Assembly (NCBI RefSeq): GCF_029813835.1
Contig: NZ_JARVKV010000043.1
Coordinates: 1-55,660, forward strand
Source: Streptomyces sp. DH37
GTDB lineage: Bacteria; Actinomycetota; Actinomycetes; Streptomycetales; Streptomycetaceae
DNA: 55,660 bases
Reading direction: 5' to 3'
Positions 32,195 through 44,689 of this stretch are shown here, one piece after another (positions within the stretch are counted from its first letter, which is position 1; each line of letters begins with the position of its first letter). A model generated the notes under the pieces. The model did no database searches. It had not been told where the DNA came from and saw only the letters and a list, made by a program, of their open reading frames with translations. Made by a program: the position numbers and the translations under genes.

Positions 32195-33349
32195 TCAGGC
32201 GGCCGGGGTGGCGGCGGCGCGCATGTCCAGGAAGTTGGCCCGGTAGGCGTCGTGGGCCGCGGCGCCCTCCAGGCGCAGCATGGCCTCGTCGTTCTCCCGC
32301 AGGGAGGAGTGGTCCAGGTTGTGCGAGCCGGTGAAGGTCCACTTGGTGTCGGGACGCCCGGCGTAGTTGCCCTCGACCGTGAGGTACTTCGAGTGCACGA
32401 GGTATCCGTCGGAGGTGTTGAGGCGGTAGAGCTTCAGCCTCGGGTGCCCCTGCATGATCCCGACGTCGTTGCTCTCGGCGTAGACCACCTCCACCCAGCA
32501 GTCCTGGTCCGCCAGCGCCCGGAGCTTCCGCGCCACCGCGTCCCGGTGCAGGGCGAAGGCGCCGACGCGGATCACCGTCTTGTGCGACGCCGAGCCCACC
32601 GTGGTGTTGCCCGTGCAGGTCACGTTGTCGAGGACGTCCACCACCACGTCGCCGGTGGCCTGCGGGAAGAAGTAGTACTTCTCCGTCCCCACCTTGCCCT
32701 GGCGGAAGTAGTCGCCGTCCTTGACCATGGCGGCCAGGTCGTTGAAGTACGACACGTACGCCGTGTACAGGTCGGTGTTGCCGACGACGGTGTAGGCGTT
32801 GTTCCAGTACTTCTCCACGTTGAGGGAGGTCTGGTTGGCGGAGGTCTGGATCACCACGTCCTCCGCCTCCCCCGCGCTCCCGATCCGGGAGAAGGTGAAG
32901 AACTTGTTGTGGTTGATCGGGTTCACGTCCGCGGGGGCGTCGGCGATGCAGGCCCGTCCGGCGGTGCACACCCGCACCCACGAGCCGCCCGAGGTGTCGC
33001 CGCCGAGCGCGGTGCGCACGCTCTGCGCGGCGGGCCGGTCCGCGTACGTGGCGTCCAGCACCACCCTGACCTGGACCCCCCGGTCGTGCGCCGCGATCAG
33101 GGCGTCCGCGTAGTCCCGGTCGTTCAGCGCGTACAGGGCGGCGCGGACGGTCCGACCGCTCTGCGTGGCGTTGATCGCGCCGATGATGTGGTCCTTGACG
33201 GCGTTCTTCTCCGCCGTGGTGCCCCGCGGGTCGTTGAAGACCGCTCCGGTGGTGACGGGGGCGGCGGCCTCTCCGGCCGCGGTCGCCGTGCCGGCCGGCG
33301 CCAGCAGGGCGCCGAGCAGCAGGGCCGTCGTGACGATGCGTCTGATCAT
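32195..33349 (-). CDS. Secreted phospholipase D-like protein
   Basis: 384 aa, signal peptide ~1-25 (MIRRIVTTALLLGALLAPAG..ATAA). Two PLD half-sites: INHNKFFTF with QTSANQT, and VHSKYLTVEGN with TGSHNLDHSSL. Each keeps His and Lys of HxKxxxxD; the Asp position is Ser in the first and Glu in the second. Single-Cys pairs (VCTAGRAC, TCTGN, QDC) suggest disulfides. Likely a secreted nuclease or phospholipase/transferase. It sits 41 nt behind a secreted trypsin-like protease gene in the same direction, probably one transcript. Confidence 0.85.
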   Translation of the reverse strand: MIRRIVTTALLLGALLAPAGTATAAGEAAAPVTTGAVFNDPRGTTAEKNAVKDHIIGAINATQSGRTVRAALYALNDRDYADALIAAHDRGVQVRVVLDATYADRPAAQSVRTALGGDTSGGSWVRVCTAGRACIADAPADVNPINHNKFFTFSRIGSAGEAEDVVIQTSANQTSLNVEKYWNNAYTVVGNTDLYTAYVSYFNDLAAMVKDGDYFRQGKVGTEKYYFFPQATGDVVVDVLDNVTCTGNTTVGSASHKTVIRVGAFALHRDAVARKLRALADQDCWVEVVYAESNDVGIMQGHPRLKLYRLNTSDGYLVHSKYLTVEGNYAGRPDTKWTFTGSHNLDHSSLRENDEAMLRLEGAAAHDAYRANFLDMRAAATPAA

Positions 33350-33390
33350 GGGAGTCGTCCTTCCCTGGTCCGGTGGTCCGACAGCGGGGG

Positions 33391-34188
33391 TCAGAAGTCC
33401 GCCATCACGTTCTGGATCCAGGTGAGGCTGGTGGGCGTGCTCGCGAACCGGAAGCCGGAGTCGTCGGGGCATCCCGCGTTGCCCCCGGAGACGACCCCCA
33501 CCTGGTAGCGCTGTCCGTCCACGAGCTTGAACAGCGGCCCGCCCGAGTCCCCGTAGCAGGTGCGCCCGTTGAGCCCCGACGTGCGGATGGCCCGGCCGCC
33601 GAACACGTCGTCGGCGTCGATGCTCTCGACCCGCATGGTGGCGCGCTTCAGCACGGTGCTGGGGGCGCAGGTCGCGCAGGTCCGGCCCCAGCCGAACACA
33701 TAGGTGGTGGCACCGACCTCGGGGTTGGCGGTGGCGAGGCGGACCGGCTCGGCGTTCGCGGAGCGGTCGAGCTTCAGCATCGCGATGTCGTGTTCGGTCC
33801 TGACCTTGGAGTCGGAGACCGCCACGACGCCTCCGCCGCTGGTGCGGTCCAGGCTCTTGACCCGGACCGTGAGCTGGGAGTCGGGGATCCTCTCGCCGTC
33901 GGGGTACAGGCAGTGCCGGGCGGTCAGCACCCACCGGTTGTCGACGATCGACCCGGAGCACAGGAAGTTCCCGTTGCGGTGGAGGGCCGCCATGCCCCTG
34001 GACGAGTCGGCGGTCTCGCCGCCGATGATGCCCTCGGGGCCGCCCTTCCCCACCGCCTCGGTCTTCCCGGCGACGGGCGCGCCGGCGGGCGGCGCGGAGT
34101 CCGCGGCGGCCGGGCCGGCGGCCCCCAGTCCCAGGGAGATCACGGAGACGAGAGAAAGGACGATTTTCCCGAGCGTCTTCGAACGCAC
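33391..34188 (-). CDS. Secreted trypsin-like (S1) serine protease
   Basis: 265 aa from the GTG at 34188, chosen because GAGGTGG lies 9 nt upstream and the promoter predicts transcription start near 34215; the longer ATG frame begins upstream of that. Signal peptide ~1-30, short propeptide, then mature-type N-terminus IIGGETAD. Triad His in LTARHC, Asp in EHDIAML and Ser in CYGDSGGP. Cys pairs fit S1 disulfides. Upstream gene of a two-gene unit with the PLD-like protein. Role: extracellular proteolysis. Confidence 0.93.
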   Translation of the reverse strand: MRSKTLGKIVLSLVSVISLGLGAAGPAAADSAPPAGAPVAGKTEAVGKGGPEGIIGGETADSSRGMAALHRNGNFLCSGSIVDNRWVLTARHCLYPDGERIPDSQLTVRVKSLDRTSGGGVVAVSDSKVRTEHDIAMLKLDRSANAEPVRLATANPEVGATTYVFGWGRTCATCAPSTVLKRATMRVESIDADDVFGGRAIRTSGLNGRTCYGDSGGPLFKLVDGQRYQVGVVSGGNAGCPDDSGFRFASTPTSLTWIQNVMADF

Positions 34189-34222
34189 CTGTTTCCACCT
34201 CACAGAGAAAGGAGTCTCCGGG

Positions 34223-34251
34223 ACAGTACCTTCGAGCGCGTGCCCGAACAA
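34223..34251 (-). promoter_or_regulatory. Promoter of the S1 protease/PLD unit
   Basis: On the minus strand TTGTTC (34251-34246) and TACTGT (34228-34223) are 17 nt apart, predicting transcription start near 34215 and a 27-nt leader carrying GAGGTGG. The rest of 34189-34585 holds several TTCCGGA-type repeats (34435-34475) and the CocE terminator. Confidence 0.6.
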
Positions 34252-34522
34252 TCGGTTTCACGCCACACCGAACACGCCGACGGCGTTTTGCCGAAACCGC
34301 AGGAAACCCGCCAGGAGTCGACATACAGTGCCACCGAGAGGCCCGTGAGCAGGGGCTTCGCCCCTTTGGGAAAGAAGTGAGGAAACCGGGGAACTCGACG
34401 CCCCTCCCTCGGCCGGGTTTCTCGGAATACTCGGATCCGGAAATCCGGAATCGCGAACCGCCCATTCCGGAAAGCGGCCCGCCGGGCCGGCGGCACCGGG
34501 GCGCCCCGCCGCGGAACGCGGA

Positions 34523-34558
34523 CGGCCGCACCCCGCCGGGAGCGGCGGGGTGCGGCCG
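34523..34558 (-). terminator. Terminator of the CocE-type hydrolase gene
   Basis: CGGCCGCACCCCGCC and GGCGGGGTGCGGCCG form a perfect 15-bp stem with a 6-nt loop, 27 nt beyond the stop. Confidence 0.85.
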
Positions 34559-34585
34559 GTGGACGCGGAGCGGCCCGGTGGGACG

Positions 34586-36157
34586 TCAGTCGCGCACGGG
34601 GACCTCGGCGTACGAGGGGTCGTCGGCGGGCGAGGAGAAGACGAGCCTCGCGCCGGACGGGTTGTGCTCGGTGTAGAGCGGGTCGACGGTGTCGACCACC
34701 ACGGCGAGCCGGTGTCCGGCCGGGACGTCGTACGCCGCCGAGTACAGCTCCAGATCCACGCCGAACGCCTCGCCCGGCGTCCTGTCGTGGAAGGTGAACG
34801 GCGCGTGGGTGATCAGCTTGCCCACGCCCAGCGGCCCCACGTCGTAGAGGTGGGCGACGAAGGTGCCGCTGGACCTGTTGCCGGTCACCGTCGTGTGCAG
34901 CTTCACGGTGCCGCGGATCCGCCGCTCGGCCGTGTACCGCTCCGACTGCCAGACGGCGGCGCGCCAGTCGGGCAGCAGCGGTACGGACACCGTCGGCGGG
35001 AGACCGGTGAGCCGGTCGAAGATGCTGGAGAGGAAGACCGTTCCGCCGCTCGCGCCCGAGTCGGTGTTCGCCAGGACCCGGTCGGTGCCGTTCAGTTCGA
35101 TCCGCTCGGCGCCCGAGGGCACCGCCTTCCAGCTCGGGTAGCCCTCACGGGCGCCGCCGCGGGCGGTGAGCTGGACGGGCTGCTCGGCGTCGATGCCGTT
35201 GTCCTCGCCCTTGAGGTGGTGGTCGAGCCAGCGTTCGGCGTTGTTCCACACGTCGTTGGGCAGCCCCAGCAGACCGGGCATCTCGGGGGTGGCGTGGTCG
35301 CCGGGGCGGAACTCCAGGCGCTTGGGGACGGTCAGCTTCTCGTAGAAGTCGGCGTACTGGTTGGGCGGGAAGATCGAGTCGCCCCAGGCGTTGCCCAGCA
35401 TGATCGCGGCGCCGCCCGCGTTGATGCGGTCGACGTAGGTGGCCGCGGAGCGCTTCCCGCCCCAGGCGATCATGTCGGCCTCCTTCTCCAGGTCGGAGGA
35501 GAGGAAGCCGGTGATGACCTCCTGGAACTCCTCGCCGGGGCGGCCGGTGAGGTAGCCGGCGCCGGTGAGGAAGGCGGCCGCCTGCCTGTGCTGGGTGCGG
35601 CCGCTGTAGATGGAGCCGACGAGGTCCGCCCAGCCGCTCATCGCGACCACGGCCCTGATCCGCTCGTCGAACGCGGAGGCCAGCAGGCTGATGCCGGCGC
35701 CGTAGGAGATGCCGGCCATCCCGACGCGCTCGGGGTCGGCGGGGGTGTTGGCCAGCGCCCAGTCGATGACCCTCGAGGCGTCGGCGACGTCGGGCGGACC
35801 GGCGACCTCGATCTCGCCGCCGGACTGCCAGAAGCCGCGCGAGTTGTAGCTGAGCACGACGTAGCCGGAGTCGGCGAGCTTCCGCGCCTGGGCGAGGTAC
35901 TCCACCTGCGGCATGGACCAGCTGGTGGGGAGGACGACGAGGGGGTGGCGGCGCTCGCCGTCCCGGTCCCCGGGGATGACGACGTTGGCGGCGAGCGGCG
36001 TGCCGCCGTCGCCGGGTATCTCGACGAAGCGGACGGACGGCGCGGCGGTCCCGGCGTGGGCGGGCGCCGCCGGACCGGTGACGGTCCCGGCCAGCACCGC
36101 GGCCGAGGCGGCGGCGACGGCGGTGGACGTGCGCAGGCGCCTGTGAGGGTGTCGCAT
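34586..36157 (-). CDS. Secreted CocE/NonD-type hydrolase (X-Pro dipeptidyl-peptidase family)
   Basis: 523 aa. Signal peptide ~1-36 (basic, hydrophobic, APAHAG). Alpha/beta-hydrolase domain ~45-330 with nucleophile elbow MAGISYGAG and catalytic His in PGDHATPE, and a C-terminal jelly-roll/galactose-binding-like domain ~370-520 (GTVKLHTTVTGN, AYDVPAGHRLAVVVDT) typical of XPDP and cocaine-esterase families. Acts outside the cell on peptides or acyl esters; exact substrate unknown. Confidence 0.9.
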   Translation of the reverse strand: MRHPHRRLRTSTAVAAASAAVLAGTVTGPAAPAHAGTAAPSVRFVEIPGDGGTPLAANVVIPGDRDGERRHPLVVLPTSWSMPQVEYLAQARKLADSGYVVLSYNSRGFWQSGGEIEVAGPPDVADASRVIDWALANTPADPERVGMAGISYGAGISLLASAFDERIRAVVAMSGWADLVGSIYSGRTQHRQAAAFLTGAGYLTGRPGEEFQEVITGFLSSDLEKEADMIAWGGKRSAATYVDRINAGGAAIMLGNAWGDSIFPPNQYADFYEKLTVPKRLEFRPGDHATPEMPGLLGLPNDVWNNAERWLDHHLKGEDNGIDAEQPVQLTARGGAREGYPSWKAVPSGAERIELNGTDRVLANTDSGASGGTVFLSSIFDRLTGLPPTVSVPLLPDWRAAVWQSERYTAERRIRGTVKLHTTVTGNRSSGTFVAHLYDVGPLGVGKLITHAPFTFHDRTPGEAFGVDLELYSAAYDVPAGHRLAVVVDTVDPLYTEHNPSGARLVFSSPADDPSYAEVPVRD

Positions 36158-36219
36158 GGGCCCTCTCCTGGTTCGGTCTCCGGCGTGGGGAGCCGGTGGC
36201 TGGGTGGGGAGACGACCTG

Positions 36220-36248
36220 AGACTAGGCGCAGCCCTTACCGCTGGTAA
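36220..36248 (-). promoter_or_regulatory. Promoter with TTACC palindrome, CocE-type gene
   Basis: On the minus strand TTACCA (36248-36243) and TAGTCT (36225-36220) are 17 nt apart. TTACC-GCT-GGTAA (36236-36248) overlaps the -35 box. The remaining 36249-36471 is very GC-rich, with CCCCTTCGAGGGG and GCCGGC runs that may terminate the FAD/Fe-S gene upstream; no gene seen. Confidence 0.55.
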
Positions 36249-36471
36249 CCCCCTGGTGAGTCACGCATCCGCAACGTTCCCCGCCCCGGCCCGGCCCCCT
36301 GGCCTCAAGGGCGTGGGCGCTCCCGGGGCCGCGGTGCCGCCCCTCCGGGGCGCCGCGCCCACCCCTTCGAGGGGGCACACGGCCGTTGCGCGGTGGCGGG
36401 CGCCGCGGGGGACGCCGGCCGGCCGGCGAACCGCCGGAGGCCGGCGCGCGGGTGCGCGCCCCGGCCCGCCC

Positions 36472-39408
<2,937 letters not shown>

Positions 39409-39507
39409 GGCACCAGCGTGCACTCCGGCCCGGCGTCACCGGTACCGGGCGTCCCACGGCGCGTCTCGCGGGATGGACGCCTCACGGAACGCGCGGCGAG
39501 TACGGAC

Positions 39508-39513
39508 TACGCT
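39508..39513 (+). promoter_or_regulatory. Probable -10 box of serC
   Basis: TACGCT ends 7 nt before the GTG start, with no usable ribosome binding site, so a leaderless mRNA is predicted. CCGGTACCGG (39439-39448) is a nearby palindrome in the divergent gap. Confidence 0.45.
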
Positions 39514-39520
39514 TCGGAGC

Positions 39521-40639
39521 GTGGCCGATCTCCAGATTCCCGCAGACATCAAGCCCGCCGACGGACGATTCGGTTCGGGCCCGTCCAAGGTGCGGACGGA
39601 GGCGCTGAGCGCCCTGGCCGCCACCGGTACGTCCCTGCTGGGCACCTCACACCGCCAGGCTCCGGTCAAGAACCTGGTCGGCAGGGTGCGCGAGGGAGTG
39701 AAGGAACTCTTCGGGCTGCCGGAGGGCTACGAGGTCGTCCTGGGCAACGGCGGCTCCACCGCCTTCTGGGACATCGCGACCCACGGCCTGATCGAGTCGA
39801 AGTCCCAGCACCTGTCCTTCGGCGAGTTCTCCTCGAAGTTCGCCAAGGCCGCCAAGCTCGCCCCCTGGCTGGCCGAGCCGACCGTCATCTCCTCCGACCC
39901 CGGCTCCCACCCGCAGCCGGAGGCCGAGGCGGGCGTGGACGTGTACGCCCTCACCCACAACGAGACCTCCACCGGCGTCGCCATGCCGATCACCCGCGTC
40001 CCGGGCGCGGACGAGGGCGCCCTGGTGCTGGTGGACGCCACCTCCGGCGCGGGCGGCCTGCCGGTGGACATCGCCCAGACCGACGTCTACTACTTCGCCC
40101 CGCAGAAGTCCTTCGCCGCCGACGGCGGCCTGTGGCTGGGCGTGTTCTCCCCGGCCGCGCTGGAGCGGGCCGAGCGGATCGCCGCGGGCGACCGCCACAT
40201 CCCGGCGTTCTTCGACCTGCCGACCGCGATCGACAACTCCCGCAAGAACCAGACGTACAACACCCCGGCCGTCGCCACCCTCTTCCTGCTGGCCGACCAG
40301 CTGGAGTGGATCAACGGCCAGGGCGGTCTGGACTGGGCCGTCTCCCGCACCGCCGACTCCTCCTCGCGGCTGTACGGCTGGGCGGAGAAGTCCGCGTACG
40401 CCACGCCGTTCGTGGCCGACCCGGCCCGGCGCTCGCAGGTCGTCGGCACCATCGACTTCGCCGAGGGCGTCGACGCCGCCGCGATCGCCAAGGTGCTGCG
40501 CGCCAACGGCATCGTGGACACCGAGCCGTACCGCAAGCTGGGCCGCAACCAGCTGCGCGTCGCGATGTTCCCGGCCGTCGAGCCGGCGGACGTCGAGGCG
40601 CTGACGGCCTGCGTGGACTACGTCGCCGAGCGGCTCTGA
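39521..40639 (+). CDS. serC: Phosphoserine aminotransferase
   Basis: 372 aa from the GTG at 39521, set by the conserved N-terminus and GSGPSKVR. PLP fold-type I; Schiff-base Lys in YYFAPQKSFAADGG; substrate motifs LGTSHRQAP and LGNGGSTAFWD. It converts 3-phosphohydroxypyruvate to phosphoserine in serine synthesis, using glutamate. The Streptomyces/mycobacterial subclass has this length. A 15-bp terminator follows. Confidence 0.96.
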   Translation: MADLQIPADIKPADGRFGSGPSKVRTEALSALAATGTSLLGTSHRQAPVKNLVGRVREGVKELFGLPEGYEVVLGNGGSTAFWDIATHGLIESKSQHLSFGEFSSKFAKAAKLAPWLAEPTVISSDPGSHPQPEAEAGVDVYALTHNETSTGVAMPITRVPGADEGALVLVDATSGAGGLPVDIAQTDVYYFAPQKSFAADGGLWLGVFSPAALERAERIAAGDRHIPAFFDLPTAIDNSRKNQTYNTPAVATLFLLADQLEWINGQGGLDWAVSRTADSSSRLYGWAEKSAYATPFVADPARRSQVVGTIDFAEGVDAAAIAKVLRANGIVDTEPYRKLGRNQLRVAMFPAVEPADVEALTACVDYVAERL

Positions 40640-40690
40640 TCCCGAGACCCCGAGGGGCCCCGCGGATCCCGGGGGACCCCGGAGGACCTC

Positions 40691-40724
40691 CGAGGGCCCG
40701 GCCGCCGGTGCGGCCGGGCCCTCG
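40691..40724 (+). terminator. serC terminator
   Basis: CGAGGGCCCGGCCGC and GCGGCCGGGCCCTCG form a perfect 15-bp stem with a CGGT loop, 52 nt after the stop, followed by CCCGTTT. Confidence 0.88.
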
Positions 40725-40763
40725 CCCGTTTCCGCCGGGTCCCGGCGAGGTACCCGGCGGCGC

Positions 40764-41156
40764 ATGACCACTCCCGGCACCGGACTCAGCCTCTTCGCCG
40801 ACGAGCCGCGCGTCTGGCTGGCCACGTACGACCGCGAGGGCGTCCCCGTGGGGACGGCCACCGCGATCGCCGTGGAGGGGGACCGCGCCTACGTGCGCGC
40901 GCACGGCCGGTCGGGCACCGCCGAGCGGCTGCGCCGCCGCCCCGAGGCGGAGATCTCCCCCGCCACCCTCGGCGGCACCCCGGCGGGCGCCCCGGTGAAG
41001 GTGGACGTGCGGCGGCTGGCGGGCCGCGAGGCCCGGCACGCGGCCCGGCACCTGTCCCGGAAGCGCCCCGTACGGGGTGTGCTGGTGCCGCTGGGCCACC
41101 GGCTGATGCTCGACCGGTCGCTGCTGTACGAGCTGCGGCCGGTGGGCGAGCGGTGA
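40764..41156 (+). CDS. PPOX-class, probable F420-dependent oxidoreductase
   Basis: 130 aa. Split-barrel flavin/F420-binding fold: VWLATYDREGVPVGTATAIAVEGDRAYVRAH followed by EAEISPATLGGTPAG, with a short conserved C-terminus. Length matches the small F420-binding Rv1155/Rv2074-like proteins. Reaction and substrate unknown. It stands between serC and a convergent ABC exporter. Confidence 0.8.
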   Translation: MTTPGTGLSLFADEPRVWLATYDREGVPVGTATAIAVEGDRAYVRAHGRSGTAERLRRRPEAEISPATLGGTPAGAPVKVDVRRLAGREARHAARHLSRKRPVRGVLVPLGHRLMLDRSLLYELRPVGER

Positions 41157-41193
41157 GGGACCGGCGGCGAACGGCGCGGCCCCCGCCGCCCCC

Positions 41194-42014
41194 TCAGTTC
41201 GACAGCCGCTGGTAGCGCCGTACCGCCAGGGGCAGGAAGACCGCCGTGATCACCAGCGGCCAGACCACCGCCATCAGCGCCGCGTGCTGCTCGATCCAGC
41301 TCCCGCCGCCCGGCACCGGGTTGCCGAAGAGGTCGCGCACGGCGTTCGCCGTGGAGGAGACCGGGTTCCACATCGCGATCGCGCCCAGCCAGTCCGGCAT
41401 CATCGAGGGCGGGGTGAAGACGCTGGAGATCATCCCGAAGGGGAAGGCGAGCGCGAACAGGTTCCCCGCGGCCTCCTGGTTGGGCACGAGCAGCCCGATG
41501 AGGACCCCGACCCAGATCAGCGCGAAGCGCAGCAGGAGCAGCAGCGCGAAGGCGTACAGGGTGGCGAGCGGGCCGCCGTCCGAGCGCCAGCCGACCACCA
41601 GGGCGATCACCGCCAGCACCAGCAGGTCCAGCGCGGCGTGCAGCACGTCGGAGACGCCGCGGCCGGTGACCACCGCCGAGGGCGACATGGGCATGGAACG
41701 GAACCGGTCGGTGATCCCCCGCTCCTTGTCGACGGCGACGGCCATCGCGGTGTTCATGAAGCCGAAGGCCATCGTCATGGTGAACATGCCGGGCAGCGCG
41801 TACGACGCGTAGTCCGCCGTGCCCACGTCCATGGCGCTGCCGAAGACGTAGACGAACAGCAGCACCGAGACGATCGGGAAGCCGAGCTGCCAGGCGATGA
41901 TGGACGGCTGGCGGGCGAGGTGGGTCAGATCGCGGCGGACGATCGTCCAGCAGTCGGCGAGGGCCCAGTACAGGCGGTTCTCCGGGCCGGCCGGGGCCGT
42001 GGTGTCCAGGTCGC

Positions 42015-42018
<4 letters not shown>
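41194..42018 (-). CDS. ABC-2 type exporter permease
   Basis: 274 aa, GTG start overlapping the ATPase stop by 4 nt (GTGA). Six hydrophobic segments; ABC-2 signature region PVSSTANAVRDLFGNPVP near the C-terminus and SMPMSPSAVVTGR in the middle, as in DrrB-like drug exporters. Works with the ATPase encoded just upstream. Probably exports a hydrophobic drug or lipid; control by the divergent TetR is likely. Confidence 0.93.
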
Positions 42019-43061
<1,043 letters not shown>

Positions 43062-43074
43062 GGTGTCTCCCTCC

Positions 43075-43139
43075 AAACCGAGTACAGCGTACCCGATTGT
43101 GCGTACACCGTACTCGGTTTTTTCGCGCACCCGTAGGAT
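43075..43139. promoter_or_regulatory. TetR operator and promoters, ABC exporter / TetR
   Basis: AAACCGAGTAC (43075-43085) and GTACTCGGTTT (43110-43120) are perfect 11-bp arms of a 46-bp inverted repeat; inside it GTACAGCGTAC and GTACACCGTAC are further half-sites. TAGGAT (43134-43139) ends 9 nt before the TetR ATG, predicting a leaderless TetR mRNA. Confidence 0.75.
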
Positions 43140-43148
43140 GGGGGCACG

Positions 43149-43937
43149 ATGACGAGCGAGAACAGCGACCGCGGCTACCTCAAGCGCAGCCTCGACCTCC
43201 TGTGGGGCCAGGGGGAGCGGCCCTCCCGGGGCCCCAAGCCGGGCCTGACCCCGGAACGCATCGCCGCCGCGGGCACCGCGGTCGCCGACGCCGAGGGGAT
43301 CGACGCGCTCTCCATGCGCCGCGTCGCGGCCGAACTGGGCGTCGGCACGATGTCGCTCTACCGCTACGTGCCGGGCAAGGCCGAACTGCTGGAGCTGATG
43401 ATCGACCGGGCCTACCGGACGATGCCCGGCGACGACGCCCCCCGGGACGCCGACTGGCGCACGGTCCTGCGGTACGTCGCCCACGGCAACTGGCGGATGT
43501 ACCTGGCGCACCCCTGGCTGCTCCAGACCAGTCTGGCCCGGCCCGTCCTCGGCCCCGGCGCCATGGCCGGCTTCGACTACGCCCTCTCCGGGCTGGCCGG
43601 TCTCGCCGTCACCGACCAGGAGCGGCTGGGGTTCATCGCCGCCCTCGACGGCTACGTCGCCGGCTGCGCCCGCACCCACGTCCACGCGGCCCTCGCCGCG
43701 CGGCAGACGGGCATCAGCGACGAGGAGTTCTGGACCGCGCACCGGCCCCTGCTGGAGAAGGCCATGCTCAGCGGCGCGTACCCGCACGCGGCGGCCCTCT
43801 CGGAGGACACCTTCGCCGTCCCCGGGGAGCGGCTCTTCGAGTTCGGCCTGGAGCGGCTGCTCGACGGTCTGGAGGCGTTCCTCGCCGCCGCGGGCGGGGG
43901 GACCGCCGAGCGGCTGGGCGGCGAGCCGGACCGCTGA
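43149..43937 (+). CDS. TetR-family regulator of the ABC exporter
   Basis: 262 aa. After ~30 N-terminal residues (RGPKPGLTPERIAAAG) comes the TetR HTH (LSMRRVAAELGVGTMSLYRYVPGKAEL), then the TetR_C_1-type ligand domain (WRTVLRYVAHGNWRMYLAHPWL). Divergent from the DrrA/B-like exporter across an 87-nt region containing a long inverted repeat, the classical drug-efflux repressor layout. Ligand probably the exported compound. Confidence 0.93.
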   Translation: MTSENSDRGYLKRSLDLLWGQGERPSRGPKPGLTPERIAAAGTAVADAEGIDALSMRRVAAELGVGTMSLYRYVPGKAELLELMIDRAYRTMPGDDAPRDADWRTVLRYVAHGNWRMYLAHPWLLQTSLARPVLGPGAMAGFDYALSGLAGLAVTDQERLGFIAALDGYVAGCARTHVHAALAARQTGISDEEFWTAHRPLLEKAMLSGAYPHAAALSEDTFAVPGERLFEFGLERLLDGLEAFLAAAGGGTAERLGGEPDR

Positions 43938-43984
43938 CCGCCGCGGGGGCGACGCCGGGGAGGCACCGGGGATGTGCCGGGGAG

Positions 43985-44071
43985 GCCCTGACGGGAGCAC
44001 GGCCGGGCGGACGGGCCGTACGAACGTCAGGGCGGGGGCCGGGACGTGTCAGGGCGTGTCAGGGCATGGGG
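43985..44071. terminator. Hairpin and repeats between convergent genes
   Basis: GCCCTGACG (43985-43993) pairs with CGTCAGGGC (44025-44033) around an inner ACGGCC/GGCCGT stem. GTGTCAGGGC-type units then repeat (about 44046-44071) up to the DUF1772 stop. Confidence 0.55.
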
Positions 44072-44572
44072 TCAGGACATGCCGCGCCCGTACAGGACCA
44101 GGGCCCAGGCCGCGCAGCCGAACGAGGCGGTGGCCGCCACCGCGCGGACGGTGTTCCAGGCGACCCACGCGGACTCGAAGCGCTCCCGCACGGCTGCGAG
44201 GTCGCCGACGGCGTCCGGCTCGCCGGCGGCGTCGAGCCGCTCGTTGAGCGGGACATTGGCGGCCGCGGTGACCGCGAACACCACCAGGTACAGCGCCAGC
44301 GCGGCGGCGGTGAACGGCAGGCCCGCGCGCTCGCCGCCGGTCCACTGCAGGACGGCGGCGGCGGCGAGCGCGACGAGCGCCCCCAGGAAGCAGCTCATGA
44401 ACCAGCCGTTGAGGATCGCCCTGTTGATCTGCCGCATCGCGGCGACGAACGTGCGGTCGTCGCCGCGGCGCAGTCCGGGCATGACGGCGTAGGCGAAGCC
44501 CGCGAACAGCCCGGCCATCAGGCCCGCGGTCACCGTGCCCGCCAGCAGGGAGAGGGTCGTGAGCGTCCTCAT
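44072..44572 (-). CDS. DUF1772 / anthrone oxygenase-like membrane protein
   Basis: 166 aa with four predicted membrane helices (LAGTVTAGLMAGLFAGFAY, LGALVALAAAAVLQW, LALYLVVFAVTAAANVPLN, TASFGCAAWALVLYG). DUF1772 features: TFVAAMRQINRAILNGWFM and NVPLNERLD. The family includes anthrone-oxygenase-like proteins, but most members are of unknown function. Its ATG overlaps the stop of a 17-codon ORF (ATGA), with GGGAGG 7 nt upstream inside that ORF, so translation is probably coupled. Confidence 0.88.
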   Translation of the reverse strand: MRTLTTLSLLAGTVTAGLMAGLFAGFAYAVMPGLRRGDDRTFVAAMRQINRAILNGWFMSCFLGALVALAAAAVLQWTGGERAGLPFTAAALALYLVVFAVTAAANVPLNERLDAAGEPDAVGDLAAVRERFESAWVAWNTVRAVAATASFGCAAWALVLYGRGMS

Positions 44573-44622
44573 GCCGCCGCCTCCCGGGTGCGGGCGGCGG
44601 CACGGTGGGTGGGCTTGCGCAT
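44569..44622 (-). CDS. 17-codon leader ORF overlapping DUF1772
   Basis: ATG..TGA encoding MRKPTHRAAARTREAAA, with AAGGAGA 5-6 nt upstream. Its TGA shares bases with the DUF1772 ATG. Basic and short, it looks like a leader peptide. Its end RTREAAA is similar to RTREVAAA of the 12-codon ORF at 29439. Low certainty that the peptide itself has a function. Confidence 0.45.
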   Translation of the reverse strand: MRKPTHRAAARTREAAA

Positions 44623-44689
44623 GTGGATCTCCTTCGCTGGGGGAACGCGGTGGTCGATGGGCCGGGCCCGGGCAGGGGCCGGCCCCGGG

